Origin: Vibrio sp. NTOU-M3
GTDB taxonomy: Bacteria > Pseudomonadota > Gammaproteobacteria > Enterobacterales > Vibrionaceae
NCBI RefSeq assembly: GCF_040869035.1
Contig: NZ_CP162101.1
Coordinates: forward strand, 1,116,001 to 1,180,000
Direction of reading: 5' to 3'
DNA length: 64,000 nt
Of the stretch, positions 44,653 to 53,044 are shown in pieces. The notes under the pieces are model-generated. The model had not been told where the DNA came from. It saw only the letters and a program-made list of their open reading frames with translations, and did no database searches. The number at the start of each line of letters is the position of its first letter. The stretch's first letter is position 1. The translations under genes and the position numbers were made by a program.

Positions 44653-44772
44653 TAACAAACAATTCAACAGTGATTCGCAACGCTTGGCGCTCTCACTTCG
44701 AGTTGAGTTAAGTGTTTACAGCGCAGTATTCAAGTTCAGTGTATGCGCTGCTCACACGTTAATTGGGCGTTA
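44653..44772 (+). repeat. attC 48
   Basis: 120 bp; arms AAACAATTCAAC and GTTAATTGGGCG, family A type. Confidence 0.95.
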
Positions 44773-44806
44773 GCCCTCTTTATTAGATCTCATGGGTGAG
44801 GTGAGG

Positions 44807-46108
44807 ATGGAATATAAATCAGTAGAAGAAGTCCCCGAAGATTTTAAGCATGTCATAAGTCTGTTTCTAGGTGAACAGAGAAAGAAGAGGTTAATTAAGC
44901 AGCTTCATACTGATGATTTCAATCGGCTTTTCCAAGTTGGTTATTACTTACTCATGGTCAGCGATGAAGCCATTGGTAAAATCAGTTCTAAAACTGAGTT
45001 TCAGCAAGTTGTGAGATTAATTGAAAATGCAATTTTCGAAGGTGCAGTCAGCCCTCAATTGGGTGATATTCTAGAGAAGAATATAAGTATTGAATTAGAA
45101 GTAATCTGTTCGGAATTAAAGTCGCTAAGAATCAAAATTCTGAGGAAAAAAGCATCTAGCTATGAATACATGATTTCACAGGGGAAAGACTCTGACGCGA
45201 AGCAGCTGTTTGAAAGCGAGTTATCTAAGCCAAACAACATTAAATTAAAGCGTCAATATGAAGATCTACTGTCGGCAAGCGAGCAAATTAAAAATACATC
45301 TTTTAATGCCGATATTAGTTTAATTACCACTAAGCTGAGTGGTGAGTATCCAACTAATAACATCGCATACCTAATATGTAACCCAGCACGGCTATCCCTA
45401 AATCGTTTATTCGGTCGAGATGTGTGGTTAAGGTTTCCCATGAAATGGGCAGTACAAAAGATGTCCGTCGCATCCCTTTATGACGTAGTTGAAGAGTTTG
45501 AATGTGGTACTGACGTATCTCACTATGTTTTTGATAAGTATAACTATAAAGAAGGGTTCGATACTTTTTTAGAGCTCGTTGACAGTTTAGTTGTGCAGCA
45601 TGCTCTTGGTGGGTTCGATAACCAGCGAAAACAAGTGTTGCGAGAGATTGTCGCTGCTTATAACGCGGGACATTTTTCACTATGCGTATACGCAGCTCTT
45701 CCGATGATAGAAGGATTGTTATGGGATATTGCTAATTATGTTCAAAGGACCGGTGGAAGCATATTCAATTCGGAGTCAGATGCGATAGTTAAAGGTTCGG
45801 AAAAAGTTATTAAAAAGCCTAAGATACGCCAGATTGTGTCTGAAACGGATCTTTCTAGTGATTTAGACTCTGAGTTTATAAATTACTTCTGTTCTGAATT
45901 GTACGATGAAAGAAATGGAGCATTGCATGGTAGAGTCATACCAGATGTTTCAGCTGAAAATGCAGGGAAAAAAATCGTAACGATAGAATATTTGTTAGAT
46001 TTCATAGCAACGTTACATCAAGATAAACTTTTCAAACATCTAGAAAACTCACTTTCAAGTGAATATATTGATGAGCTGTTAGAAAAAACTTCAAAATCAG
46101 AGGGCTAA
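44807..46108 (+). CDS. Large protein with C-terminal HEPN-like domain (cassette 49)
   Basis: 433 residues. The N-terminal half is helical and unrecognised. The C-terminal part has CVYAALPMIEGLLWDIANY and later YDERNGALHGR, where R369-N-G-A-L-H374 is an RX4H motif typical of HEPN RNase domains. A role as an RNA-cleaving defence or toxin protein is inferred. GAGG at 44798-44801 supports the ATG at 44807 over 44792. The stop is the TAA of attC 49. Confidence 0.6.
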   Translation: MEYKSVEEVPEDFKHVISLFLGEQRKKRLIKQLHTDDFNRLFQVGYYLLMVSDEAIGKISSKTEFQQVVRLIENAIFEGAVSPQLGDILEKNISIELEVICSELKSLRIKILRKKASSYEYMISQGKDSDAKQLFESELSKPNNIKLKRQYEDLLSASEQIKNTSFNADISLITTKLSGEYPTNNIAYLICNPARLSLNRLFGRDVWLRFPMKWAVQKMSVASLYDVVEEFECGTDVSHYVFDKYNYKEGFDTFLELVDSLVVQHALGGFDNQRKQVLREIVAAYNAGHFSLCVYAALPMIEGLLWDIANYVQRTGGSIFNSESDAIVKGSEKVIKKPKIRQIVSETDLSSDLDSEFINYFCSELYDERNGALHGRVIPDVSAENAGKKIVTIEYLLDFIATLHQDKLFKHLENSLSSEYIDELLEKTSKSEG

Positions 46109-46196
46109 CAAAGCATTTAAGAGTGATTCACAACACTTGGCAGTTTCGCTTCGCTCAAGTATAGCCAAGCGTCGCTCACACCTTAATGCGGCGTTA
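46106..46196 (+). repeat. attC 49 (short form)
   Basis: 91 bp, almost identical to attC 14, with the same reduced centre. Confidence 0.95.
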
Positions 46197-46209
46197 GCCG
46201 TCATGGAGC

Positions 46210-46244
46210 TTGCTATACTCAAAGTGATAGAATAGTATCACTTT
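46210..46244 (+). promoter_or_regulatory. Promoter and operator of the plus-strand toxin-antitoxin pair
   Basis: TTGCTA, 17-bp spacer, TAGTAT. A perfect palindrome AAAGTGATA-N6-TATCACTTT (46221-46244) overlaps the -10 box, as expected for antitoxin autoregulation. Confidence 0.7.
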
Positions 46245-46267
46245 AGTATTCCTTTGGAGCAGCTCTC

Positions 46268-46525
46268 ATGAAAGTAGAACTAGTTACATCACTCAAACGC
46301 CAAGCAACAAAGATCCTTGCCGATCTCCACGACACTAAGGAACCAGTGTTAATTACCGAACATGGTAAGCCATCGGCATATCTGGTTGATGTTGATGATT
46401 ACGAGTTTATGCAAAATCGTTTGGCGATTCTGGAGGGGATTGCACGAGGTGAACGTGCATTAGCTGACGGTAAAGTGGTGAGTCACGATGAAGCCAAGGA
46501 CAAAATGTCAAAATGGCTGAAATAA
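46268..46525 (+). CDS. Phd/YefM (RelB-like) antitoxin (cassette 50)
   Basis: 85 residues. LVTSLKRQATKILADLHDTKEPVLITEHGKP followed by AYLVDVDDYEFM is the classic Phd/YefM N-domain (shown in parts). The C-terminal region GERALADGKVVSHDEAKDKM resembles toxin-binding tails. It overlaps the toxin gene by 13 bp. Confidence 0.85.
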   Translation: MKVELVTSLKRQATKILADLHDTKEPVLITEHGKPSAYLVDVDDYEFMQNRLAILEGIARGERALADGKVVSHDEAKDKMSKWLK

Positions 46526-46815
46526 TCTGGACTGAGCCAGCGCTATCCGACCTCAATGATATCGCTGAATACATCGCACTTGAAAATGTCGTAGCAGCAA
46601 AACAATTGGTTCAAACGATCTTTTCTAAAGTCGAGCGCTTAGAGGCTTTCCCTGAATCGGGTCGCATTCCGCCTGAACTAGAACATCTAAGTTATCGTGA
46701 AGTTGTAGTTAATCCGTGCCGCGTTTTCTATAAACAAGACGGCGACAAAGTATTTATTCTGTTTGTTATGCGTGCTGAGAGAGACTTGCGTAAGTTCCTA
46801 CTGAGCAAGCAATAA
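46513..46815 (+). CDS. ParE/RelE superfamily toxin (cassette 50)
   Basis: 100 residues. IIWTEPALSDLNDIAEYIA, VERLEAFPESGRIPPEL, YREVVVNPCRVFYKQDGD and FVMRAERDLRKFLL follow the ParE/RelE order. It is translationally coupled to its antitoxin by overlap. In integron arrays such pairs can stabilise the array by post-segregational killing. Confidence 0.87.
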   Translation: MAEIIWTEPALSDLNDIAEYIALENVVAAKQLVQTIFSKVERLEAFPESGRIPPELEHLSYREVVVNPCRVFYKQDGDKVFILFVMRAERDLRKFLLSKQ

Positions 46816-46833
46816 CCTTTGGGAATGAGCGGC

Positions 46834-46953
46834 TAACAAACTGTTTAAGAGTGATTCGCAACGCGTGGCATTTTTACTATGCGTTGGTTTTAGTGTTTAA
46901 GGCGGTATGCAGGGACTTCGGTATTGCGTTGCTCACACCTTAACAGGGCATTA
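46834..46953 (+). repeat. attC 50 with mutated core site
   Basis: 120 bp; arms AAACTGTTTAAG and CTTAACAGGGC. The final core reads ATTA instead of GTTA, the only such change among the complete sites. Confidence 0.93.
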
Positions 46954-47014
46954 AGTGCATTCTTTTATAGCGATAGGGTAGCAACGTAAGTTGTATAAAT
47001 AGAGTATTAGTTAC

Positions 47015-47359
47015 ATGGCTAGTTTGTTTAAATCTTGGATGTTCAATCGTAAAGTAAAATTCGTTGCAAGGAAGCTCATTCCATGGCTCCTTATGTCCGG
47101 AAAAAAGGATAAATACTCTAAGGAAGAAATAGATTATGCAATCGTAAGGTCAGAACTACCAGAAAAGTATTTAGAACTGGCTTACGCGATATATCGCGAA
47201 GAATTGGTGAACTCTGACACTCATAAAAAAGAAGGCTATGAGAAATATGTCACTGACAAAAGTAAGTTTGGTATAGATACGATGAAATCTAACTCGAAAG
47301 CTTATGCGCCACAATCTACAAGTGATTTTTCTGGCGATTGTGGAGTTGGGGGAGAATAA
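47015..47359 (+). CDS. Hypothetical protein (cassette 51)
   Basis: 114 residues, basic N-terminus (SLFKSWMFNRKVKFVARKL), then an acidic helix (YSKEEIDYAIVRSELPEKYLE, in part) and a Gly/Ser-rich tail. Not recognised. Cassette ends TTAAGTGC and GCACTTAAC match, so the cassette is intact although its left core is mutated. Confidence 0.6.
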   Translation: MASLFKSWMFNRKVKFVARKLIPWLLMSGKKDKYSKEEIDYAIVRSELPEKYLELAYAIYREELVNSDTHKKEGYEKYVTDKSKFGIDTMKSNSKAYAPQSTSDFSGDCGVGGE

Positions 47360-47365
47360 TGCACT

Positions 47366-47486
47366 TAACAAAGCGTTCAAGAGGGATTCTCAACGCTTGG
47401 CATTTTCAGTTTGATTCAGTTTTAGTGTTTACGGCACAATGGTTTAGGTTCGGTGGTGGCGTTGCTCACCCCTTAACGCGGCGTTA
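47366..47486 (+). repeat. attC 51
   Basis: 121 bp; arms AAAGCGTTCAAG and CTTAACGCGGCG. Confidence 0.95.
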
Positions 47487-47512
47487 TGCGTTTCAGGAGT
47501 GGATTAGGTCAA

Positions 47513-48037
47513 ATGGAAGTATCTCGTTTTTCAAATAGCATCCTAAAATTGCAGGATGTACCGACTAAGACTTCTAAATATTTAGTGGAAGTCGGTTTGC
47601 CTAACTGGTGTGCACCTCATTTGTATTTCGGTGATTTTGACGAGGAATATTTGCCTCAGCTTAAGAGTTGGTGTTGGGCTTGTGATTGGCCTGAAGGTTA
47701 CGACTCAGCTGTATCTAGATACCCTAAGGCACGCGTTTTAGGGGTAGCTATGGGTAACGAACCGATAATTTTTCTCCCGAACAACCCTAGAGTATTTATC
47801 TTTGATAACAAAGGTTGTGAATTGTTATTTTTAAACTCTGACGTTCAATCACTGTATCGGGTTATCGCGAAGTTTGACAGTATCATAGAGACTGCAGTGT
47901 CCGAAGACCAAGACGCCTTTATTAACAAAACTATACCGCAGACATTGATTAAGAGTTTTCTCGATCAAATCAGAGGTATCGAACTAAATAGCACTGTATG
48001 GTCTAGTTGGGCTGAAGCATGTGGAAAAAACGCATAA
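47513..48037 (+). CDS. SUKH-4-like protein (cassette 52)
   Basis: 174 residues. The order LVEVGLPNWCAPHLYFG, LGVAMGNEPIIFLPN, VFIFDNKGCELLFLNSDVQSLY resembles the SUKH-4 pattern (GLP near the start, then a strand run before a N-S-hydrophobic motif). SUKH proteins are common immunity proteins against polymorphic toxins, sometimes orphan. The ATG at 47513 is preferred over the ATG on the cassette junction. The stop is the TAA of attC 52. Confidence 0.5.
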   Translation: MEVSRFSNSILKLQDVPTKTSKYLVEVGLPNWCAPHLYFGDFDEEYLPQLKSWCWACDWPEGYDSAVSRYPKARVLGVAMGNEPIIFLPNNPRVFIFDNKGCELLFLNSDVQSLYRVIAKFDSIIETAVSEDQDAFINKTIPQTLIKSFLDQIRGIELNSTVWSSWAEACGKNA

Positions 48038-48155
48038 CAAACTGCTTAAGGCGGACTATCAACGCTCGGCAATTTTGGTTTTAGTTAGGTATAGTGTTTA
48101 CGGTGGTCTGGTTAAGTGTCGTGGTTTGCGTTGCTAGCCACTTAGCAGGGCGTTA
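48035..48155 (+). repeat. attC 52
   Basis: 121 bp; arms AAACTGCTTAAG and CTTAGCAGGGCG. Confidence 0.95.
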
Positions 48156-48173
48156 ACTGGATAAGGAGTTTCA

Positions 48174-48683
48174 GTGGGAGATTTACCAATTGGTGTTCGT
48201 GTTTATAGAAGCCGTTGGAGTTTGGTGGCCGCACTTATCGTTGCCCTTTATTTTCTAACTCCTACGGAAAACGTTGGCGAAGTAGTTGTAGTACTGTTGC
48301 TGCTGTTGTTGGGTTTTCGTGAAGTTATTGCTTGGGTAAACGGAAGAACGATATTAGTTGTAAGTCCCGAAGGTATATATCACTACAAGGCAGGGTTTAT
48401 TTGTTGGGAGCAAATAGAAGGCATAGAATCACGCACCCCATTTAAAGATATTCATGTTTACGTACCAAGGTTAGAAGTCACATTATCTAAAAGGAATACT
48501 TACAATGCTTATTGGCTACCAAATAACCAAGTAGTATCTGAAAAGCAGATTGTAGTTTTAAGGTTGCTAGGAATTGATCGACGAGTAAAAGATATAGAAA
48601 AAGACTGCAATAGAATGATTGCAAGTCATCGTCGATACAGGGAGAACAATCCAGTTAACAAAGCATTTAAGAGTGATTCCTAA
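48174..48683 (+). CDS. Membrane protein whose C-terminus is encoded by attC (cassette 53)
   Basis: 169 residues. Two close helices at about 15-50, then a PH-like soluble domain (LVVSPEGIYHY, CWEQIEGIESR). The frame does not stop at the TAAC of attC 53 but reads 28 bp into it, ending NKAFKSDS. The start is GTG with AAGGAG at 48162-48167. The family is not assigned. Confidence 0.6.
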   Translation: MGDLPIGVRVYRSRWSLVAALIVALYFLTPTENVGEVVVVLLLLLLGFREVIAWVNGRTILVVSPEGIYHYKAGFICWEQIEGIESRTPFKDIHVYVPRLEVTLSKRNTYNAYWLPNNQVVSEKQIVVLRLLGIDRRVKDIEKDCNRMIASHRRYRENNPVNKAFKSDS

Positions 48684-48777
48684 CGCTTGGGACTTTTGGT
48701 GTTAAAGTTTAGTTCAGTGTTTACGGTGGTATGATTGGGTTTCGTGGTCGCGTTACTCACACCTTAATGCGGCGTTA
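48656..48777 (+). repeat. attC 53
   Basis: 122 bp; arms AAAGCATTTAAG and CTTAATGCGGCG; contains the stop of the preceding gene. Confidence 0.95.
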
Positions 48778-48794
48778 TGTGAATAGGGGAAATA

Positions 48795-49202
48795 ATGACA
48801 TTACGAGTAGTTCCAGAACTGTATTGCATCGATATAAATGTGAGTAAAGCTTTCTTCACAGATATTATTGGTTTTTCCGTCAAATATGAAAGACCAGAAG
48901 AACAGTTTGTATATTTAACACTAGATGGTGTTGATTTAATGCTAGAAGGTCTATCGAGTAAAAGCCGAAAGTGGCTTACTGGTAAACCCGAGTTTCCACT
49001 GGGCTGTGGTGTGAACTTTCAATGGGACGTTAACGATATTGAACGCTTATATAGTGAAGTTTACTCGAAATCTAACGACTCGATTTATCTAATGCTCGAA
49101 TCTAAATCGTATGAATGTGGTACCAAGTCTGTTATACAAAAGCAGTTTATTGTGCAATCGCCAGATGGGTACTTGTTTAGGTTTTGTCAGGATGTCCTTT
49201 AA
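48795..49202 (+). CDS. VOC (glyoxalase/bleomycin-resistance-like) protein (cassette 54)
   Basis: 135 residues. VPELYCIDINVSKAFFTDIIGFSV opens the fold, VYLTLDGVDLMLEG gives the first repeat and FIVQSPDGYLFRFCQ the second, the paired beta-alpha-beta-beta-beta modules of VOC proteins of the bleomycin-binding kind. The actual ligand or substrate is unknown. Confidence 0.8.
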   Translation: MTLRVVPELYCIDINVSKAFFTDIIGFSVKYERPEEQFVYLTLDGVDLMLEGLSSKSRKWLTGKPEFPLGCGVNFQWDVNDIERLYSEVYSKSNDSIYLMLESKSYECGTKSVIQKQFIVQSPDGYLFRFCQDVL

Positions 49203-49213
49203 CAGAATTCACA

Positions 49214-49336
49214 TAACAAAGCATTTAAGAGTGACTCACAACGCTTGGCGATCTCGGTTTAAACTTGGCTTTAGTGTTTAAGGTGCAATGGTTTAGGTTA
49301 AGTGTTTAGCGTTGTTCGCACCTTAATGCGGCGTTA
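49214..49336 (+). repeat. attC 54
   Basis: 123 bp; common type. Confidence 0.95.
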
Positions 49337-49407
49337 TGTGCCCGAGTACCCCACGTTTAGTAGACACTTTACTAAGTTAGATCTAGGGTCTAATTGAGAG
49401 GTGATTT

Positions 49408-49716
49408 ATGGCTAAACATCGTAATCCAGCGTACACCGAAGAGTTCCGCAAAGAAGCAGTGCGCTTGGCCAGTCTTCCTGGCCGAACAGCCGTCTCCGTT
49501 GCCAAGGAGCTGGGCATCAGTGCCCAGCAGATCCGGAACTGGAAGCGCCAGTTCACACGCCTATCTGATAAACAGTTTAACACCTTGGATGGTGTCGATT
49601 ATTCGAAGAAAGAGCCCGAAGAGCTTCGAGCGCTAAGGCGCGAGAACAAGCGACTCAAAGATGAAATGGGATTCCTAAAAAAGGTCTCGGCGTACTTCGC
49701 GAAGCAGCAAGAGTGA
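49408..49716 (+). CDS. IS3-family transposase OrfA
   Basis: 102 residues. Helix-turn-helix (VAKELGISAQQIRNWKRQF) and a C-terminal leucine-zipper-like region (LRALRRENKRLKDEMGFLKK). An A6G slippery run at 49677-49683 near the end can give the OrfAB fusion transposase by -1 frameshifting, as in other IS3 elements. Confidence 0.9.
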   Translation: MAKHRNPAYTEEFRKEAVRLASLPGRTAVSVAKELGISAQQIRNWKRQFTRLSDKQFNTLDGVDYSKKEPEELRALRRENKRLKDEMGFLKKVSAYFAKQQE

Positions 49717-50564
49717 AGTACGAGTTCATTGAAAGCTATGTCGGTGAGTACTCCATTAGCTTAATGTGCCGTACGTTAGAGGTGAGTCGAGGCGGTTACT
49801 ATAAGTGGTGTCATCATACGCCGAGTAAGCGTTCAAAGCGGCGAGAGCGCTTTGAACAGCTCGTCATGTGTACCTTTGCCCAATATCGGGCACGTTACGG
49901 TTCAGTGCGAATAGCCGAAGAGCTAAACGAAGCAGGCTATGCCTGCTGTGTGAATTATGTGGCTGATATCATGAAGGAAAAAGGTATCAGGGCACGTAAT
50001 GGCAAAGGGTTTAAATACAGCAAGGATGTGGCTGCGATGACGAATGTTGCTGACAATTTACTGCGTCGAGACTTTGAGTCTGAGACACCAAATCAGAAAT
50101 GGGTTACGGACATCACGTATATCTGGGTGAAGAGCCGCTGGCTCTTCTTGGCGACAGTGATGGACTTGCATTCGAGACGCATTGTGGGTTGGTCTCTAGG
50201 GACAACGATGACCGTCGAACTCATCACCAATGCGCTAAAAATGGCGTTTGAGTCACGTAAGCCGCCTAAGGGCGTCATTATCCACTCGGACCGTGGTGTA
50301 CAATACAGAGCATATAAATATCAAGACTTCATGCGCAAGCATGGAGGTGTACCGAGCATGAGTCGGCAGGGTAACTGTTGGGATAATGCGGTGATGGAGT
50401 CGTTCTACAGTCGACTGAAAGTCGAACTGATATACGCAGAAGACTATCAAACTGTCGAAGAAGCCCGAATGGGCATCTTCGAATACATCGAGGTATTTTA
50501 CAATCGCAGAAGAAGACACTCAGCGTTGGGGCACGTCAGCCCAGTTGAGTACGAAAGTATGTAG
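49713..50564 (+). CDS. IS3-family transposase OrfB (DDE integrase domain)
   Basis: 283 residues from a GTG overlapping orfA. HTH_21 region near the start, then the rve/DDE catalytic core: WVTDITYIW (first D), HSDRGVQY (second D), and NCWDNAVMESFYSRLK (E). Intact, so the element may be active. Confidence 0.92.
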   Translation: MKYEFIESYVGEYSISLMCRTLEVSRGGYYKWCHHTPSKRSKRRERFEQLVMCTFAQYRARYGSVRIAEELNEAGYACCVNYVADIMKEKGIRARNGKGFKYSKDVAAMTNVADNLLRRDFESETPNQKWVTDITYIWVKSRWLFLATVMDLHSRRIVGWSLGTTMTVELITNALKMAFESRKPPKGVIIHSDRGVQYRAYKYQDFMRKHGGVPSMSRQGNCWDNAVMESFYSRLKVELIYAEDYQTVEEARMGIFEYIEVFYNRRRRHSALGHVSPVEYESM

Positions 50565-50613
50565 TTATGTACTGTCTACTTTTTGTGGGGTACACCAGGC
50601 TCAAGGAGTTATA

Positions 50614-51043
50614 TATGAAACAAGTTGTAATTTTGATTTTAGTACTTATGTTTTCAATTCCATCCTTAGCTGGAGAAAGAGAGCGATTAGAGTTACTAGT
50701 TGCAGAAGCTATGGGACTTCCAAAGATGGTAGATGATATGGTCTTAGAATCTTTTAGGGAGGTAATTCGATTGAATCCTTCGTTAACACAAGAATCAGTA
50801 GAGGCCAGTCTGGAGCCGCTTTTATTCTCTGCTAGGCAGGAGTATCTCGATGCCTACATTGATGCTTACTCAGTTTACAGTACTGATGAATTGAGGACGT
50901 TACTAGATTTTTATCGTACGGATATGGGACGTTGGTATTTAGAAAAAGGAATCGAATACAACGATAATGTAGTTGGTCGCTTAGCTGAAGTTAGTCAAAG
51001 TATAAATGATGAATTGCTGGAGTATTTAAGCAAGTGCCCATAA
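50614..51043 (+). CDS. DUF2059 family exported protein (cassette 55)
   Basis: About 142 residues from the ATG at 50615. Signal peptide (VVILILVLMFSIPSLAG), then the DUF2059 pattern EYLDAYIDAYSVYSTDELRTLL, DFYRTDMGRWYLEK. The role is unknown. An ORF-long version from 50567 starts inside the IS. AAGGAG precedes the ATG. Confidence 0.75.
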
Positions 51044-51049
51044 GTGCCA

Positions 51050-51172
51050 TAACAAAGCATTTAAGAGTGACTCACAACGCTTGGCGATTTCAGTTTAAAC
51101 TTGGTTTTGGTGATTAAGGTGCAGTGTTTTAGTTTGGGTGTTTAGCGTTGTTCGCACCTTAATGCGGCGTTA
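51050..51172 (+). repeat. attC 55
   Basis: 123 bp; common type. Its 5' flank AGTGCCATAAC does not match the TTATGTGCCCGAG left of the IS3 element. Confidence 0.95.
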
Positions 51173-51213
51173 TGTTTTAAGGAGGAAACTTAGAAACTGG
51201 TGTAACTATAAGC

Positions 51214-51936
51214 TTGGCTCAAATCCCGATCGTGAGAGGCGACTTATGTGGAAATATTGAAAATCACATTAGAATGATTGAGGAATCATCTTCTTACAAA
51301 GCTGATGTTGTCGTTTTTCCGGAATTATCATTGACGGGCTATGAGTTAGATTTGGTTGCTGAGCTAGCGTTTTCGCCTGAGCCGTCGAGTTTTAAAGGAC
51401 TCTCTCAAGCGTCAGTTGAAAATGAGATTATAGTTATTGCAGGTTGTCCGCTAAAAACTAACAATTCCTCAAAACCAACAATAGGTGCGGTAGTTTGTTT
51501 TCCCGATGGCTCAGTCCAATTTTATTCAAAGCAATATCTGCATGAAGGCGAAGATAATTATTGTTCTTTTGGGGCGACGGATTACTTCTTTACTGTGAAT
51601 GGGTATCAAATAGCATTGGCTATTTGTGCCGACTTTATAGTGTTGGAACATTCTTTTCGGGCTAAAAAGCTCGGTGCAGATGCTTATGTTGTAAGTGCTC
51701 TAATTTCTGGTAATGGTTTTACCCCTGACTCTAAAATCCTATCCGAAATTGCTTTAGAGCAACGAGTTCCAGTACTTCTAAGCAACCATATCTCAGAAAC
51801 AGGTGGCTGGAAAACTTGTGGTAAAAGCTCAGTTTGGGATTCATTTGGGAAGCTCATTATTAGCTCTAGTGAAAAAGACAGTGGTTTGGTTTTGTGTACT
51901 ATTGCTGGGAATGAGATCGAGGCTACTAAAACTTAG
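51214..51936 (+). CDS. Carbon-nitrogen hydrolase (nitrilase superfamily) (cassette 56)
   Basis: About 240 residues with the Glu-Lys-Cys triad in place: VVFPELSLTGYE, YSKQYLHEGE and LAICADF. Such enzymes hydrolyse amides or nitriles. The start is unclear: the frame is open upstream and reads TGVTISLAQIPI, a natural-looking N-terminus, but after AAGGAGG only TTA occurs where a start is expected, so the TTG at 51214 may be a fallback. The gene is complete at its 3' end, but its attC has been lost through the IS30 insertion. Confidence 0.75.
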   Translation: MAQIPIVRGDLCGNIENHIRMIEESSSYKADVVVFPELSLTGYELDLVAELAFSPEPSSFKGLSQASVENEIIVIAGCPLKTNNSSKPTIGAVVCFPDGSVQFYSKQYLHEGEDNYCSFGATDYFFTVNGYQIALAICADFIVLEHSFRAKKLGADAYVVSALISGNGFTPDSKILSEIALEQRVPVLLSNHISETGGWKTCGKSSVWDSFGKLIISSSEKDSGLVLCTIAGNEIEATKT

Positions 51937-51948
51937 TATCAAGTTTGA

Positions 51949-53005
51949 AGTGCGACACTTTCTACAGATGCGCATGAATATACTCCGTTGGTGTCCTATA
52001 CCCAAGTCTTTTGCGTGGGCGCGTATTTAATTTGTGTGTAATTTCATTGCAGAGCTTCTGTGTTACGTGTGACATAGAAGTTCGTTTTGGTAAGTATTGT
52101 CGTATCAAACCATTGGTGTTTTCATTGGTGCCTCGCTCCCATGAGTGGTATGGATTTGCAAAACAAAACAGACAGTTATGATGTTTTTCTAGTTGTGCAT
52201 AACCATGAAATTCAGTGCCGTTATCCGCAGTTATCGTCTTAAAAGGTAAGTCAGAGCGGGTCATGATTTTGCTCATTCTTACGTTGAGCGACTCGCTTGT
52301 TCTGTCGTCCATTTGCCCAATAAAAGTGTAGCCTGTAATTCTGTCGACTAAAGTCACGATACAGTGCTTGGTTCCGCGGCCAACGACGGTATCAATTTCC
52401 CAGTGACCAGGCTCTTTTCGATGCTCAGCTTTTGCAGGTCTTTAGGTAATATGGCGCTTTGCTGCCAGTCGACCTCGGCTGTCTTTCGAGTTATACCTTT
52501 TACGCCTTTTCTTAGTGGATTGACGTAGGTGTTTCCATAGGGTTCCACCGAGAGTTTTGTCGTTCCAAATATGTTGATAAATGAGCTCGTGGCTCATTGT
52601 TGGATAGCCTCTTACCCTTAGGTATCCAACGATTTGGTCAGGACTCCAATCCAGTCGTAACAAGGCCTCAGGCAACCTAAAGTCGATTTCGCTGTAGCGC
52701 TTATTTCTGCGCGACCGGCGCAGCCGGTTGCGAGCCATTTGTTGGGCTCTCCATGCCTGATAGGAGTACCTTTTAAAGTGTCTGTTGTATCGGGAGTTGC
52801 GTTCAATTTCTCGATAGATAGTGGCTTTGTGACGCCCCAGTTGTTTAGCTATTTTAGCGGTACTAATTCCTTGCTTTCTGAGCGCAGAAATCATATACCT
52901 TTCGTTCTCAGTGAGGTGTGTGTATTTCATGTTTTTTACTTCTTGGCGGGAGCAAACTTCATGATTATCGCATCTCACTGTTTTTATGTTCAGAGGTGTC
53001 GCACT
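51949..53005 (-). mobile_element. IS30-family insertion sequence with a dead transposase
   Basis: About 1057 bp bounded by AGTGCGACAC (51949-51958) and GTGTCGCACT (52996-53005). It contains one minus-strand transposase gene. No clear target duplication. It joins the nitrilase gene to a second tautomerase copy. Confidence 0.8.
51962..52978 (-). pseudogene. IS30-family transposase, interrupted by an in-frame stop
   Basis: 338 codons. The N-terminal HTH region reads LTENERYMISALRKQGISTA; the DDE core is GHWEIDTVVGRGTKHCIVTL, ADNGTEFHGY and NENTNGLIRQYLPK. A TAA at 52442-52444 interrupts one continuous frame (KRHIT-stop-RPAKAEHRKE); a GAA-to-TAA change would explain it. The element is therefore probably immobile unless helped in trans. 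Confidence 0.85.
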
Positions 53006-53044
53006 TCGTACTTGAATCCAAGACTAGTAACAAAGGGAAAAGTT

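Larger units (their letters stand above)
49347..50592 (+). mobile_element. IS3-family insertion sequence
   Basis: 1246 bp with terminal inverted repeats: TACCCCAC..(5 bp)..GTAGACA at 49347-49366 and its counterpart at 50573-50592. It contains overlapping orfA and orfB. The flanks (GAG on the left, CAC on the right) show no target duplication, and the left flank does not match the right-hand cassette, so an adjacent deletion is likely. Confidence 0.85.

Noticed and set aside
51949..53005. Target site duplication of the IS30-family element
   Set aside because: The few shared bases GAA/TTC at the ends can equally be part of the inverted repeats.
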